Shown here: piece by piece, positions 26,515 to 35,334 of the stretch | Numbering within the stretch: the stretch's first letter is position 1 | Layout: each line of letters begins with the position of its first letter | DNA from: Endobacter medicaginis | GTDB lineage: Bacteria > Pseudomonadota > Alphaproteobacteria > Acetobacterales > Acetobacteraceae | Assembly (NCBI RefSeq): GCF_014192375.1 | Contig: NZ_JACHXV010000003.1 | Coordinates: forward strand, 186,001 to 250,000 | DNA: 64,000 nt | Direction of reading: 5' to 3' | The notes under the pieces: generated by a model | Seen by the model: only the letters and a program-made list of their open reading frames with translations | The model's database searches: none | What the model was told of the DNA's origin: nothing | Position numbers and translations under genes: made by a program

Positions 26515-27114
26515 TCATCCGTCGCGCCCTGCGGACGAATCGGAGCCCGTGGAGACCGCAGGTTGCCTCGAATGTCGGCGGACCACATCCCCGGGCACGG
26601 CACGTGCGCCTGTTTTCGCGGCAATCCGCTGCGTCGGCGTCATCTGTCGCGCACCCGCCCCGGCCGCGCGCGGCCGCGCCGCCCCGGGATTGAACATCAC
26701 CATCGCCGCGTTGAGCACCAGCAGCCGGTACGAGCTGTTCAGCCACGGCGTATGGGAATGATAGTTCCCGATCGCGCGCATCAGGTCGCCGCTGGTCTCG
26801 TCGAGATAGGTACGCATGATCAGCCCCGAGGCGGCGATGTTGAAGCACGCATCGTCGCGCAGGCGCCGATAGGTCTCCGCTTCGCTCATCGCCGTGCGCC
26901 GCGCGATCGGCTGCACCCAGCGGGTGTTGATCTGCATCACGCCGAGATCGCGCGTGCCGTCCGGGTCGGCGATCGCATCGCCCACCGCGCCGCCCTCGAC
27001 GCTGTGGATCGCCGGCAGCACACGCGGCGGCAGGCGGTAGAACGCGGCCGTGCGCACCATGCACTCCATATAAGGTATGGTCGGCGGCACCGGCACGCGA
27101 ACGCTCTCCTCCAA
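26515..27114 (-). CDS. Lytic transglycosylase-like protein
   Basis: A protein of up to 199 residues with a SLT-type lysozyme-like domain: AAFYRLPPRVLPAIHSVEGG carries the likely catalytic Glu, followed by DLGVMQINTRWVQPIARR and ACFNIAASGLIMRTYLDE. This is close to VirB1-type transglycosylases that open peptidoglycan for secretion or pilus assembly. No signal peptide is visible in this frame. The start is uncertain: TTG at 27114, or ATG 27069 (MECMVRTAAFY). The C-terminal 60 residues are Ala/Arg-rich and unordered. It diverges from gspG across about 50 bp, so a shared role in pseudopilus assembly is possible. Confidence 0.78.
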   Translation of the reverse strand: MEESVRVPVPPTIPYMECMVRTAAFYRLPPRVLPAIHSVEGGAVGDAIADPDGTRDLGVMQINTRWVQPIARRTAMSEAETYRRLRDDACFNIAASGLIMRTYLDETSGDLMRAIGNYHSHTPWLNSSYRLLVLNAAMVMFNPGAARPRAAGAGARQMTPTQRIAAKTGARAVPGDVVRRHSRQPAVSTGSDSSAGRDG

Positions 27115-27167
27115 GCCTGCATCGCCGGGCGCTCGACAAGCCCGGCGGGGCTGTCTACCACATCGCC

Positions 27168-27638
27168 ATGACGCTGCGCCAATCGCCCGCCCCGCCTCGC
27201 ACGCCCCCCGACACCCCGCTTCACCGCGACGAGCGCGGCTTCACCCTGCTCGAGCTGCTGGTGGTGATCGCCATTCTCGGCCTGCTGGTCGCCCTCGTCG
27301 CCCCCGCCGCCCTGCGCCAGCTCGGCGGCGCGCGGGTGTCGGTGGCGAAACAGTCGGTGGCCCAGCTCGGCACCGTGCTCGACCTCTACAAGCTCGATGT
27401 CGGCTCCTACCCCTCGAGCGAGGACGGTCTGAAGGCGCTGGTCGAGAAGCCCGGCGACGCCGAAGGCTGGGCCGGCCCCTACACCAAGGACAGCCGCGTC
27501 CCGCTCGATCCGTGGAATCACCCCTATCTCTACGCCAACCCCTCCACGCGCCCCAACCACGAGTACGACCTGTGCTCCGGCGGCCCGAAGAACATCCAGG
27601 GCAGCCCCGGCCAGGACGGCATGATCTGCAACCCGTGA
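27168..27638 (+). CDS. gspG: Type II secretion major pseudopilin GspG
   Basis: This 156-residue prepilin-like protein has a 24-residue Pro-rich leader, the cleavage/methylation motif RG^FTLLELLVVIAILGLLVAL and GspG core features (SVAKQSVAQLGTVLDLYKLDVGSYPSSEDGLKALVEKP, WAGPYTKDSRVPLDPWNHPY). GspG polymerises into the T2SS pseudopilus after PilD/GspO processing. No other T2SS gene (gspD, E, F or others) is in the window, so it is either an orphan or its partners are elsewhere. A structured repeat starts 2 bp after the stop codon. Confidence 0.9.
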   Translation: MTLRQSPAPPRTPPDTPLHRDERGFTLLELLVVIAILGLLVALVAPAALRQLGGARVSVAKQSVAQLGTVLDLYKLDVGSYPSSEDGLKALVEKPGDAEGWAGPYTKDSRVPLDPWNHPYLYANPSTRPNHEYDLCSGGPKNIQGSPGQDGMICNP

Positions 27639-27639
27639 C

Positions 27640-27780
27640 GGTCCATCGCGGAATGCACGTGGAACGGCCATCTGGCGCGCGTCCACTGCGCTTCGCTGCT
27701 CACGACCCGTCAGGTCGCTCCGCTGCGATGCTCGCGGACACACGTCATCTGACCCTCCCACGCACATTCCGCGACGGACC
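27640..27780. repeat. Structured repeat, copy C (opposite orientation)
   Basis: This 141-bp element has about 45-bp imperfect inverted ends (GGTCCATCGCGGAATG... from 27640 and its mirror ending at 27780). The shared core is present on the minus strand (GCATCGCAGCGGAGCGACC, loop, GGTCGTGAGCAGCGAAG). Relative to copies A and B, a G-C pair of the inner stem is replaced by A-T with pairing kept. It fills nearly all of the space between gspG and nadE. Confidence 0.85.
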
Positions 27781-27801
27781 GCGAAGCGGGGCGGCGTCAC
27801 C

Positions 27802-29862
27802 GTGACACCCGTGCCCGACCCGACCCGCTTCCACGACCTCTACGCGCAGGGCTTCCTGCGCGTCGCCGCCTGCACCGCGCCGGTCGTGCTCGCCGATCCG
27901 CACGCCAACGCCCGCGCGGTGATCGAACAGGCCACCGAGTGTGCCGCCGACGGGGTGGGCCTCGCGGTGTTCCCCGAACTCGGCCTGGTCGGCTACACCA
28001 TTTCCGACCTGCTGCTGCAGCAGAGCCTGCTCGACACCACCGAGCAGGCGCTGGCCGATCTCGCCGCCGCCAGCGCCTCGCTGCTGCCGGTGCTCGTGGT
28101 CGGCGCCCCGCTGCGTCAGGGCGGCGCGCTCTACAACTGCGCGGTGGTGATCCATCGCGGCCGCATCCTCGGCGCGGTGCCGAAATCCTACCGGCCGAAC
28201 TACCGCGAGTTCTACGAGGCCCGGACCTCCGCCTCAGGCATCGGCCTCGCCGGCCAGACCATCGCCATTGCCGGCGACACCGTGCCGTTCGGCACCGACC
28301 TGCTATTCGCCGCCACCGACCTGCGCGACTTCGTCCTGCATGTGGAGATCTGCGAGGATCTGTGGGTGGCACAGCCGCCCTCGGGTGCCGGCGCGCTCGC
28401 CGGCGCGACGGTGCTGGCCAACCCCTCCGCCAGCCCGATCACCATCGGCCGCGCCGACACCCGCACCCTGCTGTGCCGCGCGCAGTCCTCGCGCTGCCTC
28501 GCGGCCTATGTCTACGCCGCCGCCGGCGAGGGCGAATCCACCACCGACCTCGCCTGGGACGGGCAGGTCGGCATCTACGAGGCCGGCGACATCCTCGCCG
28601 AGAGCGGGCGCTTCCCCACCGGCCCCTCGCGCGCCACCGCCGATATCGACCTGATGCGCCTGGCCCAGGAACGCTTGCGCATGACCACCTTCATCGAGAA
28701 CGCGCGCGCCACCCCGCCGGCCGCCCCCTTCCGGCGCATCGGCTTCACCCTCGACCCGCCGATCGCCGATCTCGGCCTGCGCCGCCCGCTCGAGCGCTTC
28801 CCATTCGTGCCGTCCGACCCCGCACGCCTCGCGTCCGACTGCTACGAGGCCTACGCCATCCAGGTCAGCGGCCTGGTGCAGCGCCTGCGTGCGACGGCCA
28901 CGAAACGGGTGGTGATCGGCATCTCCGGCGGCCTTGATTCCACCCAGGCGCTGATCGTCGCCGCCCGCGCCTTCGACCGGCTCGGCCTGCCGCGCTCGGA
29001 CATCCTCGCCTGGACCATGCCCGGCTTCGCCACCTCGGGCGAGACGAAGGCCAATGCCTGGGCGCTGATGGACGCCCTCGGCGTGCGCGCGGCCGAGCTC
29101 GACATCCGCCCGAGTGCCGAGCTGATGCTGCGCATGATCGACCACCCGGCCGGCAGCGGTGCCCCGGTCTACGACACCACCTTCGAGAACGTGCAGGCCG
29201 GCCTGCGCACCGACTACCTGTTCCGCCTCGCCAACCACCACCAGGCGCTGGTGCTCGGCACCGGCGACCTCTCCGAGATCGCGCTCGGCTGGTCCACCTA
29301 CGGCGTCGGCGACCACATGTCGCACTACAACGTCAATTCCGGCGTGCCCAAGACACTCATCCAGCATCTGATCCGCTGGGTGGCGGAGGGCGACCTCTAC
29401 AGCCCGGAGGTGGGCGACATCCTGCGCCGGATCCTCGCCACCGAGATCAGCCCCGAGCTGGTGCCGGCCGGCGCGGACGGTGCCGTGCAGAGCACCGAGG
29501 CGAAGATCGGCCCCTACGCCTTGCAGGACTTCACCCTGTTCCACGTGCTGCGCCACGGCTTCGGCCCGGCGCGCATCGCCTTCCTCGCCGAACACGCCTG
29601 GTCCGACCCCGCGGCCGGACGCTGGCCACAGGGCATCGCGCCCGACGCGCGGCGCGGCTACGACCTCGCCGAGATCCGCCACTGGCTGGGCGTGTTCGTC
29701 GAGCGCTATTTCGGTTTCAGCCAGTTCAAGCGCTCGGCGATGCCCAACGGCCCCAAGGTGAGCCATGGCGGGTCGCTCTCGCCCCGCGGCGACTGGCGCG
29801 CCCCCTCCGACGGCAACGCCGCGCTGTGGCGGGCGGAGCTGGCGGCGATCCCCGAGTCCTGA
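27802..29862 (+). CDS. nadE: Glutamine-dependent NAD(+) synthetase NadE
   Basis: This 686-residue two-domain enzyme makes NAD+ from nicotinic acid adenine dinucleotide and ATP, with ammonia from glutamine. The N-terminal nitrilase-like domain has the Glu/Lys/Cys triad in [23 protein letters not shown] and [14 protein letters not shown]. The C-terminal synthetase domain has the PP-loop [14 protein letters not shown] and the segments [27 protein letters not shown] and [32 protein letters not shown]. Length and ending match the long bacterial form. The GTG at 27802 is the first start after repeat C. A 34-bp hairpin begins at its stop codon. Confidence 0.96.
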   Translation: MTPVPDPTRFHDLYAQGFLRVAACTAPVVLADPHANARAVIEQATECAADGVGLAVFPELGLVGYTISDLLLQQSLLDTTEQALADLAAASASLLPVLVVGAPLRQGGALYNCAVVIHRGRILGAVPKSYRPNYREFYEARTSASGIGLAGQTIAIAGDTVPFGTDLLFAATDLRDFVLHVEICEDLWVAQPPSGAGALAGATVLANPSASPITIGRADTRTLLCRAQSSRCLAAYVYAAAGEGESTTDLAWDGQVGIYEAGDILAESGRFPTGPSRATADIDLMRLAQERLRMTTFIENARATPPAAPFRRIGFTLDPPIADLGLRRPLERFPFVPSDPARLASDCYEAYAIQVSGLVQRLRATATKRVVIGISGGLDSTQALIVAARAFDRLGLPRSDILAWTMPGFATSGETKANAWALMDALGVRAAELDIRPSAELMLRMIDHPAGSGAPVYDTTFENVQAGLRTDYLFRLANHHQALVLGTGDLSEIALGWSTYGVGDHMSHYNVNSGVPKTLIQHLIRWVAEGDLYSPEVGDILRRILATEISPELVPAGADGAVQSTEAKIGPYALQDFTLFHVLRHGFGPARIAFLAEHAWSDPAAGRWPQGIAPDARRGYDLAEIRHWLGVFVERYFGFSQFKRSAMPNGPKVSHGGSLSPRGDWRAPSDGNAALWRAELAAIPES

Positions 29863-29954
29863 CATCCGGCATCGGCCCGCACTCCCACCCGGCCACCCAT
29901 TTCAGCAGACTGTCGTGGGGGGCCGGGTGGGGGTGCGGGCCGGTGCCGGATGTC
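29861..29954. terminator. 34-bp hairpin between convergent nadE and asd
   Basis: The left arm 29861-29894 (GACATCCGGCATCGGCCCGC...) and the right arm 29921-29954 (...CCGGTGCCGGATGTC) are inverted copies with only two differences, both G-T wobbles, around a 26-nt loop. The left arm begins inside the nadE stop codon, and the asd stop lies 17 bp beyond the right arm. It probably ends or insulates both transcripts. Confidence 0.8.
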
Positions 29955-29970
29955 TCACACAGCCGCCGCC

Positions 29971-30996
29971 TCAGGCGGCGGCGAGCAGCTTGCGCGCCAC
30001 CAGCGTCTCGGCGATCTGCACCGCGTTGAGTGCCGCCCCCTTGCGCAGATTGTCCGACACGCACCAGAACGCCAGCCCGTTCGGCACGGTGGGATCGATG
30101 CGCAGCCGAGACACGAAGCTCGCATCCTCGCCCACGCAGTCGATATTGGTGATGTAGCCGCCATCCTCGCGGCTGTCGTGCAGCACCACGCCCGGCGCCG
30201 AACGCAGCCGCTTGCGCGCCGTCTCCAGATCCACCTCGCGCTCGAACTCCGCCACCACCGCCTCCGCATGGCCCACGAACACCGGCACCCGCACGCAGGT
30301 GGCGATCACCGCCACATCGGGGTCGAGGATCTTGCGGGTCTCCACCGCCATCTTCCACTCCTCCTTGGTCGCGCCGTCGTTCATGAACATGTCGATATGC
30401 GGGATGCAGTTGAAGGCGATCGGCTTGGTGAACTGCTGCGGCGTCACCGGATCGTTGACGAAGCTCGCCTTGGTCTGGGCATAGAGCTCGTCCATGCCCT
30501 CCTTGCCCGCGCCCGACGTCGCCTGATAGGTCGACACCACCACGCGCTTGAGCCCGAACGCCTCGTGCAGCGGCTTGAGGGCCACCACCATCTGGATCGT
30601 CGAGCAGTTCGGGTTGGCGATGATCCGCCTCCGGCCGATCTTGCCCAGCGCGCCCGGATTGACCTCCGGCACCACCAGCGGCACGTCGGGGTCCATGCGG
30701 AACTGCGAGGTATTGTCGATCACGATCGCGCCCGCCGCCCCCGCGCGCGGCGCATGGACCGCCGAGACCGACGCCCCGGGGCTGAACAGCGCGATGTCGG
30801 TGCCGGCGAAGTCGAACGTCTCGAGGTTGCGCACCTTGAGCACCCGCTCGCCGAAACTCACCTCCTGGCCGGCCGAGCGCGGCGAGGCCAGCGCGGTGAT
30901 CTCGCGGATGGGAAAGTCGCGCTGCACCAGCGTGCGCAGCATCTCGCGCCCGACCGCCCCGGTCGCACCCACCACAGCCACGTTGTAACCCGTCAT
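29971..30996 (-). CDS. asd: Aspartate-semialdehyde dehydrogenase
   Basis: Asd reduces aspartyl phosphate to aspartate semialdehyde for lysine/diaminopimelate, threonine and methionine synthesis. The 341-residue protein has the NADPH motif VVGATGAVGREML, the catalytic Cys in ANPNCSTIQMV, VSTYQATSGAGKEGMDEL and the catalytic His in VRVPVFVGHAEAVVAEF. MTGYNVAVVG at 30996 follows AGGA; the frame extends to 31086 without a good site. It diverges from zwf with 150 bp between the starts. Confidence 0.96.
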   Translation of the reverse strand: MTGYNVAVVGATGAVGREMLRTLVQRDFPIREITALASPRSAGQEVSFGERVLKVRNLETFDFAGTDIALFSPGASVSAVHAPRAGAAGAIVIDNTSQFRMDPDVPLVVPEVNPGALGKIGRRRIIANPNCSTIQMVVALKPLHEAFGLKRVVVSTYQATSGAGKEGMDELYAQTKASFVNDPVTPQQFTKPIAFNCIPHIDMFMNDGATKEEWKMAVETRKILDPDVAVIATCVRVPVFVGHAEAVVAEFEREVDLETARKRLRSAPGVVLHDSREDGGYITNIDCVGEDASFVSRLRIDPTVPNGLAFWCVSDNLRKGAALNAVQIAETLVARKLLAAA

Positions 30997-31145
30997 CGAT
31001 CCTGATCCCGAAAGCTGATCCCCGCCGCAGGGGAACAAAGTTGCTAATCCATGCTGCCCCGCCCGACAAGCGGACACGCTCGCCAATCCCGCAGGGGAGT
31101 CATGCGTTCTCTCACGCGACAGAAATGAGCAGGGAGTTCTCCTTC

Positions 31146-32735
31146 ATGGCCGACGACGTCAAACCGGCTGCCACCAGCGACGGCGCGGTCGCGACCCAGG
31201 ACCATGGGCAGCATACCGCCCAGCCGGCCGGCAAGACGCCCGCGCCCCCCGGCACGCTGGTCATCTTCGGCGCCCATGGCGACCTCACCAAGCGCCTGCT
31301 CACCCCCTCGCTTTACAACCTGACCGGCGCCGGCCTGCTCGATCCTGATTTCAAGGTGATCGGCGTCGACCGCGTCGACGCCGACGACGCTGCATGGCGC
31401 AAGGAATTGTCCGACACCATGCAGGAGTTCACCAAGGACCCGCATGCCGAGTTCTACACCCCGAAGATCAACGAGGAGTGGTGGGGCTCGCTGTCCAACC
31501 GGATGAGCTATTTCAAGGCCGATTTCACCGATGTCGAGCAGCTCAAGGCACTGGGCGAAAAGATCGGTGACGGCAACGCGGTGTTCTATCTCGCCGTCGC
31601 CGCCCGCTTCTTCGCCACCGTGGCCGAGAATCTCTCCAAGGCCGGCCTGACCAGGGCGCCCGAGGGCAAGTACCGCCGCCTCGTGGTCGAGAAGCCCTTC
31701 GGCGCCGATCTCGACAGCTCCAAGAAGCTCAACGCCCAGTTGCTGAGCGTGCTCGACGAGAGCCAGATCTACCGGATCGACCATTTCCTCGGCAAGGAAA
31801 CGGTGCAGAACATCCTCGCATCGCGCTTCTCCAACATCACCGTCGAGCCGCTGTGGAACCGCTTCTACATCGACCATGTCGAGATCACCGCCGCCGAGAC
31901 GGTCGGTGTCGAACAGCGTGGCGCCTTCTACGAGCCCACCGGCGCGCTACGCGACATGGTGCCCAACCATCTGTTCCAGCTGCTGGCGATGGTGGCGATG
32001 GAACCACCGAGCTCGTTCTCGGCCGAAGCGGTGCGTTCCGCCAAGGAAGCGCTCTACGAATCCATCCGCCCCTGCACCAAGGACGACGCGGTGCGCGGCC
32101 AGTACACGGCCGGCCGTGTGCATGACAGGGACGTCACCGGCTATCGCCAGTCCAACGGCGTCGCCCCCACCTCCAACACCGAGACCTATGTCGCGCTGCG
32201 CCTGCACATCGACAACTGGCGCTGGTCGGGGGTGCCGTTCTACCTGCGCACCGGCAAGTGCATGACCGACCGCCTCACCGAGGTGGTGGTGCAGTTCAAG
32301 CGCGCCCCGATCTCGATCTTCCGCGACGAGCCGGTCGACGAGCTGCCGCCCAACCAGCTCATCCTCAACATCCAGCCCGAACAGGGCATGACGATGCGGC
32401 TGAACGCCAAGATCCCCGGTGCGGCGATGGACCTCGCCCCCGTCGAGATGAAGTTCCGCTACGAGGACGCCTTCAACCTCACCCCCAATGTCGGCTACGA
32501 GACGCTGATCTACGACTGCCTGATCGGCGACGCGACGCTGTTCCAGCGCGCCGACAACATCGACGCCGCCTGGGCGGTGGTCGACCCGGTGCTCAAGGCC
32601 TGGGAAGCCGACCCCTCCGGCCCCGAACTCTACGAGGCCGGCTCCGCCGGCCCCGCCGGCGCCGACCGCCTGCTCGCGGCCGACGGCCGCGCCTGGGCGC
32701 CGCTCGTCAACCGCACCCCCGACAAGGTCGGCTGA
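31146..32735 (+). CDS. zwf: Glucose-6-phosphate 1-dehydrogenase
   Basis: This enzyme oxidises glucose-6-phosphate to 6-phosphogluconolactone, the entry to the pentose phosphate and Entner-Doudoroff pathways. The 529-residue protein shows the nucleotide motif IFGAHGDLTKRLLTPSLYNL, the signature YRIDHFLGKETVQNIL and EKPFGADLDSSKKLN. It has an extra N-terminal extension of about 35 residues (Ala/Pro/Gln-rich) before the Rossmann fold. ATG 31146 follows AGGGAG; ATG 31125 and the far start at 31041 are less likely. The GAHGDL motif replaces the commoner GASGDL. It converges on an HxlR regulator gene 3 bp away. Confidence 0.95.
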   Translation: MADDVKPAATSDGAVATQDHGQHTAQPAGKTPAPPGTLVIFGAHGDLTKRLLTPSLYNLTGAGLLDPDFKVIGVDRVDADDAAWRKELSDTMQEFTKDPHAEFYTPKINEEWWGSLSNRMSYFKADFTDVEQLKALGEKIGDGNAVFYLAVAARFFATVAENLSKAGLTRAPEGKYRRLVVEKPFGADLDSSKKLNAQLLSVLDESQIYRIDHFLGKETVQNILASRFSNITVEPLWNRFYIDHVEITAAETVGVEQRGAFYEPTGALRDMVPNHLFQLLAMVAMEPPSSFSAEAVRSAKEALYESIRPCTKDDAVRGQYTAGRVHDRDVTGYRQSNGVAPTSNTETYVALRLHIDNWRWSGVPFYLRTGKCMTDRLTEVVVQFKRAPISIFRDEPVDELPPNQLILNIQPEQGMTMRLNAKIPGAAMDLAPVEMKFRYEDAFNLTPNVGYETLIYDCLIGDATLFQRADNIDAAWAVVDPVLKAWEADPSGPELYEAGSAGPAGADRLLAADGRAWAPLVNRTPDKVG

Positions 32736-32738
32736 GCC

Positions 32739-33167
32739 TCAGGCGCGGGCGCGAGCATCATACGCCGCCCGCGCCGCCTCCACCCGGGCGAGATTGTCCT
32801 CGACCCAGATCCACACCCCGCAGAACGCCGCCCCCAGCCCGTGCCCCAGCGCGGTCAGCCGATATTCCACCTTCGGCGGCACCACCGCATGGACGGTGCG
32901 CTCCAGCATCCCGTCGCGCTCCATCTGCCGCAGCGTCTGGGTGAGCATCTTCTGGCTGATCCCCGGCACTGCCCGTGCGAGCTGCGTGAAGCGCAGCACC
33001 TCGTGCGCGTCGAGCGCCTCCAGCACCAGCATCGTCCACTTGTCCGCCACCCGGCCGATCAGCTCGTTGACCATCGCCTCGACCCTCGGGTCGGCATCCT
33101 TCGCCGACGACGCGCGCACATGGCGCCTCGCCCGCTCGAGATCGGCCTCGCTCATCCTGATGACCAT
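32739..33167 (-). CDS. HxlR-family winged-helix transcriptional regulator
   Basis: This 142-residue protein has the HxlR winged helix: VADKWTMLVLEALDAHEVLRFTQLARAVPGISQKMLTQTLRQMERDGMLERTVHAVVPPKVEYRLTALG contains the recognition helix (SQKMLTQTLRQ) and the wing (VVPPKVEY). HxlR proteins sense electrophiles or redox signals and usually control a divergent oxidoreductase. Here a divergent SDR gene starts 110 bp away. The start at 33167 (MVIRMSEADL) or 33155 is preferred over the frame to 33275, which would enter the promoter region. No Cys near the N-terminus is present, so thiol sensing as in HypR is not evident. Confidence 0.9.
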   Translation of the reverse strand: MVIRMSEADLERARRHVRASSAKDADPRVEAMVNELIGRVADKWTMLVLEALDAHEVLRFTQLARAVPGISQKMLTQTLRQMERDGMLERTVHAVVPPKVEYRLTALGHGLGAAFCGVWIWVEDNLARVEAARAAYDARARA

Positions 33168-33277
33168 CGTCGGCTCCACACTCTCCCGCGGGTAAGTATA
33201 AATCTTTCCGGTGCCTTCTTTCGAGCTGGATGCGACGGCGTATCTCCACGCCAGGACCAACCCTTCGAGGATCACCC
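33168..33277. promoter_or_regulatory. Divergent promoter region of the HxlR and SDR genes
   Basis: This 110-bp region between two divergent starts includes an AT-rich stretch (GTAAGTATAAATCTTT near 33195) that stands out from the GC-rich background. It is the natural site for both promoters and for an HxlR dimer. No clear long palindrome is visible, so the operator is not pinpointed. Confidence 0.4.
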
Positions 33278-34033
33278 ATGCGACCCGACGGCAACACCAT
33301 CCTGATCACCGGCGGCGGCTCCGGCATCGGCGCCGCCCTCGCGCAGGCCTTCGCCGACGCCGGCAACCACGTCATCGTCGCCGGCCGCCGGCAGGCCGCG
33401 CTGGATGCGGTCATCGAGGGCCGGCCGAACATGTCGGCCATCGCCTTCGACATCGACGACCCGGCCTCCATCCGCGCCTTCGCCGCCCGCGTGACCGCCG
33501 AGCATCCCACCCTCAACGTGCTGGTCAACAATGCCGGCATTATGCGCAGCGAGGCGATCGACCGCCCGCGCGATCTCTCCGACGCGGAAGCCACCATCAC
33601 CACCAACCTGCTCGGCCCGATCCGTCTGACCGACGTCCTGATCGGCCATCTGGCCACCCGGCCCGACGCCGCCATCGTCAACGTCACTTCCGGCCTCGCC
33701 TTCGTGCCGTTCCCCACCGCACCCACCTACAGCGCCACCAAGGCGGCGCTGCATTCCTACACGGTGGTGCTGCGCGAACAGCTCCGCGGCCGCGTCGAGG
33801 TGATCGAGCTCGCGCCCCCCGGCGTGCAGACCGACCTCACCCCCGGCCAGTCCACCCGTGCAGGCTACATGCCACTGCCCGACTTCATCTCCGAGACGAT
33901 CGCCCTGTTCGCCCAGACCCCGACGCCCGCCGAGATCCTGGTCGAACGCGTCAGGCCCCTGCGCTTCGCCGAGGCGAACGGCTCCTTCGATGACGTGTTC
34001 GCGATGCTGGGGAAGGTGGCGGGGAGGGGGTGA
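33278..34033 (+). CDS. Short-chain dehydrogenase/reductase (DltE-like)
   Basis: This 251-residue Rossmann-fold oxidoreductase has the cofactor motif ITGGGSGIGAAL, LVNNAGIMRSE, the catalytic Ser in VNVTSGLAFVP and the YxxxK in YSATKAALHSYTVVLR. After the active site the sequence ELAPPGVQTDLTPGQ is typical of the DltE-like group. ATG 33278 follows GAGG; upstream frame to 33230 is unlikely. It is probably the regulated target of the divergent HxlR protein, acting on a carbonyl or quinone-type compound, though the substrate is unknown. It converges with the 2OG-Fe(II) oxygenase gene, 2 bp away. Confidence 0.9.
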   Translation: MRPDGNTILITGGGSGIGAALAQAFADAGNHVIVAGRRQAALDAVIEGRPNMSAIAFDIDDPASIRAFAARVTAEHPTLNVLVNNAGIMRSEAIDRPRDLSDAEATITTNLLGPIRLTDVLIGHLATRPDAAIVNVTSGLAFVPFPTAPTYSATKAALHSYTVVLREQLRGRVEVIELAPPGVQTDLTPGQSTRAGYMPLPDFISETIALFAQTPTPAEILVERVRPLRFAEANGSFDDVFAMLGKVAGRG

Positions 34034-34035
34034 GT

Positions 34036-34671
34036 TCAGGCCGCCGAGACGAACTTCTTGACGAACGCCGACAGGTGATGCCGCCGCATCTCGTGGCGTG
34101 CCTTCGCACTGTCGGCCATGTAGTTGAGCTGGATCGTGTAGCGCTGGCCGACGAACTGGCGGTGTCCATGCCAGGTGTCCGGCCCGTTCGGGAAGATCAG
34201 CAGCGTGCCGTTCACCGGCGGCACCTCGACGGCGTAGTCCTCCAGATCGTCAGGGCCGCGCAGCAGCCGCAGACAGCCCTCCTGCCGGCTCCACGCCTCC
34301 GTCAGCGGGTTCAGATACAGCAGGATCGTCACCAGCTTGGCCACCGAATCGGTGTGGATCTTGCCGTCCTGCTCGCGCGTGCGGCCGCGCAGCGTCAGCA
34401 TGGTCGGCGCGTCGCCCAGATCGAGGCCGAACTTCTCCGACACGATCGCCTTCAGCCGCGGACCCTGCAGCGCCTCGACCAGCGCCTTCGCGCTCGGCCC
34501 GAGACGCAGCGATCCGGGCGGAAACGATCCACCCGACGACATCGGCGGCAGATCCCGCGTCACCTCCGGCAGTGATTCGGGGGCGACGAAGCGCTCGATC
34601 ACCACATGGCGGAACGGTTCGCTGGCGACGGGGGCTGCTTCCAGCGCGGCATAATCGAGAACCGGGGGCAT
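34036..34671 (-). CDS. 2-oxoglutarate/Fe(II)-dependent oxygenase
   Basis: This 211-residue protein of the prolyl-hydroxylase-like 2OG-Fe(II) fold has the metal HxD in DGKIHTDSVAK. The distal His and 2OG-binding Arg are in DTWHGHRQFVGQRYTIQLNY, and the jelly-roll segments VTILLYLNPLTEAWSRQEGCLRLL and NGTLLIFPNGPDTWHG are recognisable. The N-terminal PFRHVVIERFVAPESL is a common start of this group. Hydroxylation of a small molecule or protein side chain is likely but the target is unknown. The ATG at 34671 is the only good start. Confidence 0.85.
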   Translation of the reverse strand: MPPVLDYAALEAAPVASEPFRHVVIERFVAPESLPEVTRDLPPMSSGGSFPPGSLRLGPSAKALVEALQGPRLKAIVSEKFGLDLGDAPTMLTLRGRTREQDGKIHTDSVAKLVTILLYLNPLTEAWSRQEGCLRLLRGPDDLEDYAVEVPPVNGTLLIFPNGPDTWHGHRQFVGQRYTIQLNYMADSAKARHEMRRHHLSAFVKKFVSAA

Positions 34672-34841
34672 GCGGCAATGGCCTTCACAAACGATGCGGA
34701 TTGCGATCTAGGCCCCCGCCGTCACGCTCCGCAAGCCCGCTCTCCGCATGGCCGATCCGCCACCCGAGCTGGTCAAAACCCCAATGATCGGAATGGTTTG
34801 CGCTGGATCAATCGCGCCAGACCGCTGCCTATGACAGCGGC

Positions 34842-35201
34842 TCAGCCCCGCCAGACGTGATGCGGCTTGACCAGGCTCATCGTCGACAGGAAATGCGGGC
34901 ACGCACTCACCGCGGCCATCCCGAGCCGATCGCGCTGCGGATTGGCCCGATCCGGCGCCCAGGCAGCCTTGAGCTGCTGCGGCATCGCCGAACAGTGCCG
35001 GCTGTCGAACAGCGCATGGTGCCCGGTCCCGTCAGCCCTGGCTTCCGGCTCGGCCTGCACCGGAGCCGTCTGTCCGCCCGTCTGTCCGATCGTCGCGCCG
35101 GCAGCCACCCTCGGCGCCACCTCGAGCGCGAGCGTGCCCACGCCGGCCAGCAAGGCGGCCTGCAGGATTATGACGATCATGTGGCGAAAATGAGCCATCA
35201 T
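34842..35201 (-). CDS. Hypothetical membrane-anchored or exported protein
   Basis: This protein of up to 119 residues starts with a hydrophobic segment (MIVIILQAALLAGVGTLALEV) that acts as a signal peptide or anchor. A Thr/Gln/Glu-rich stretch follows, then a C-terminal region with scattered Cys and His (ALFDSRHCSAMPQQLKAAW, ACPHFLSTMSLVKPHHVW). No known domain is recognised. ATGs at 35201, 35198 and 35180 are all possible. Its upstream side faces zapE. Support is modest: open frame, a credible membrane segment and no competing gene. Confidence 0.5.
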   Translation of the reverse strand: MMAHFRHMIVIILQAALLAGVGTLALEVAPRVAAGATIGQTGGQTAPVQAEPEARADGTGHHALFDSRHCSAMPQQLKAAWAPDRANPQRDRLGMAAVSACPHFLSTMSLVKPHHVWRG

Positions 35202-35334
35202 GTCCTGCGAACGAATGACGGACGGCAAAGGCTGCACGCTCGCAAATGGTTGATCGCCGCCGCCCGCCGGCCCTCGCCGGGCGCCACATCTTGCGGTGTT
35301 GCCGTGCCGCGCCGGCACCGGTAGTGCTCAGCAC

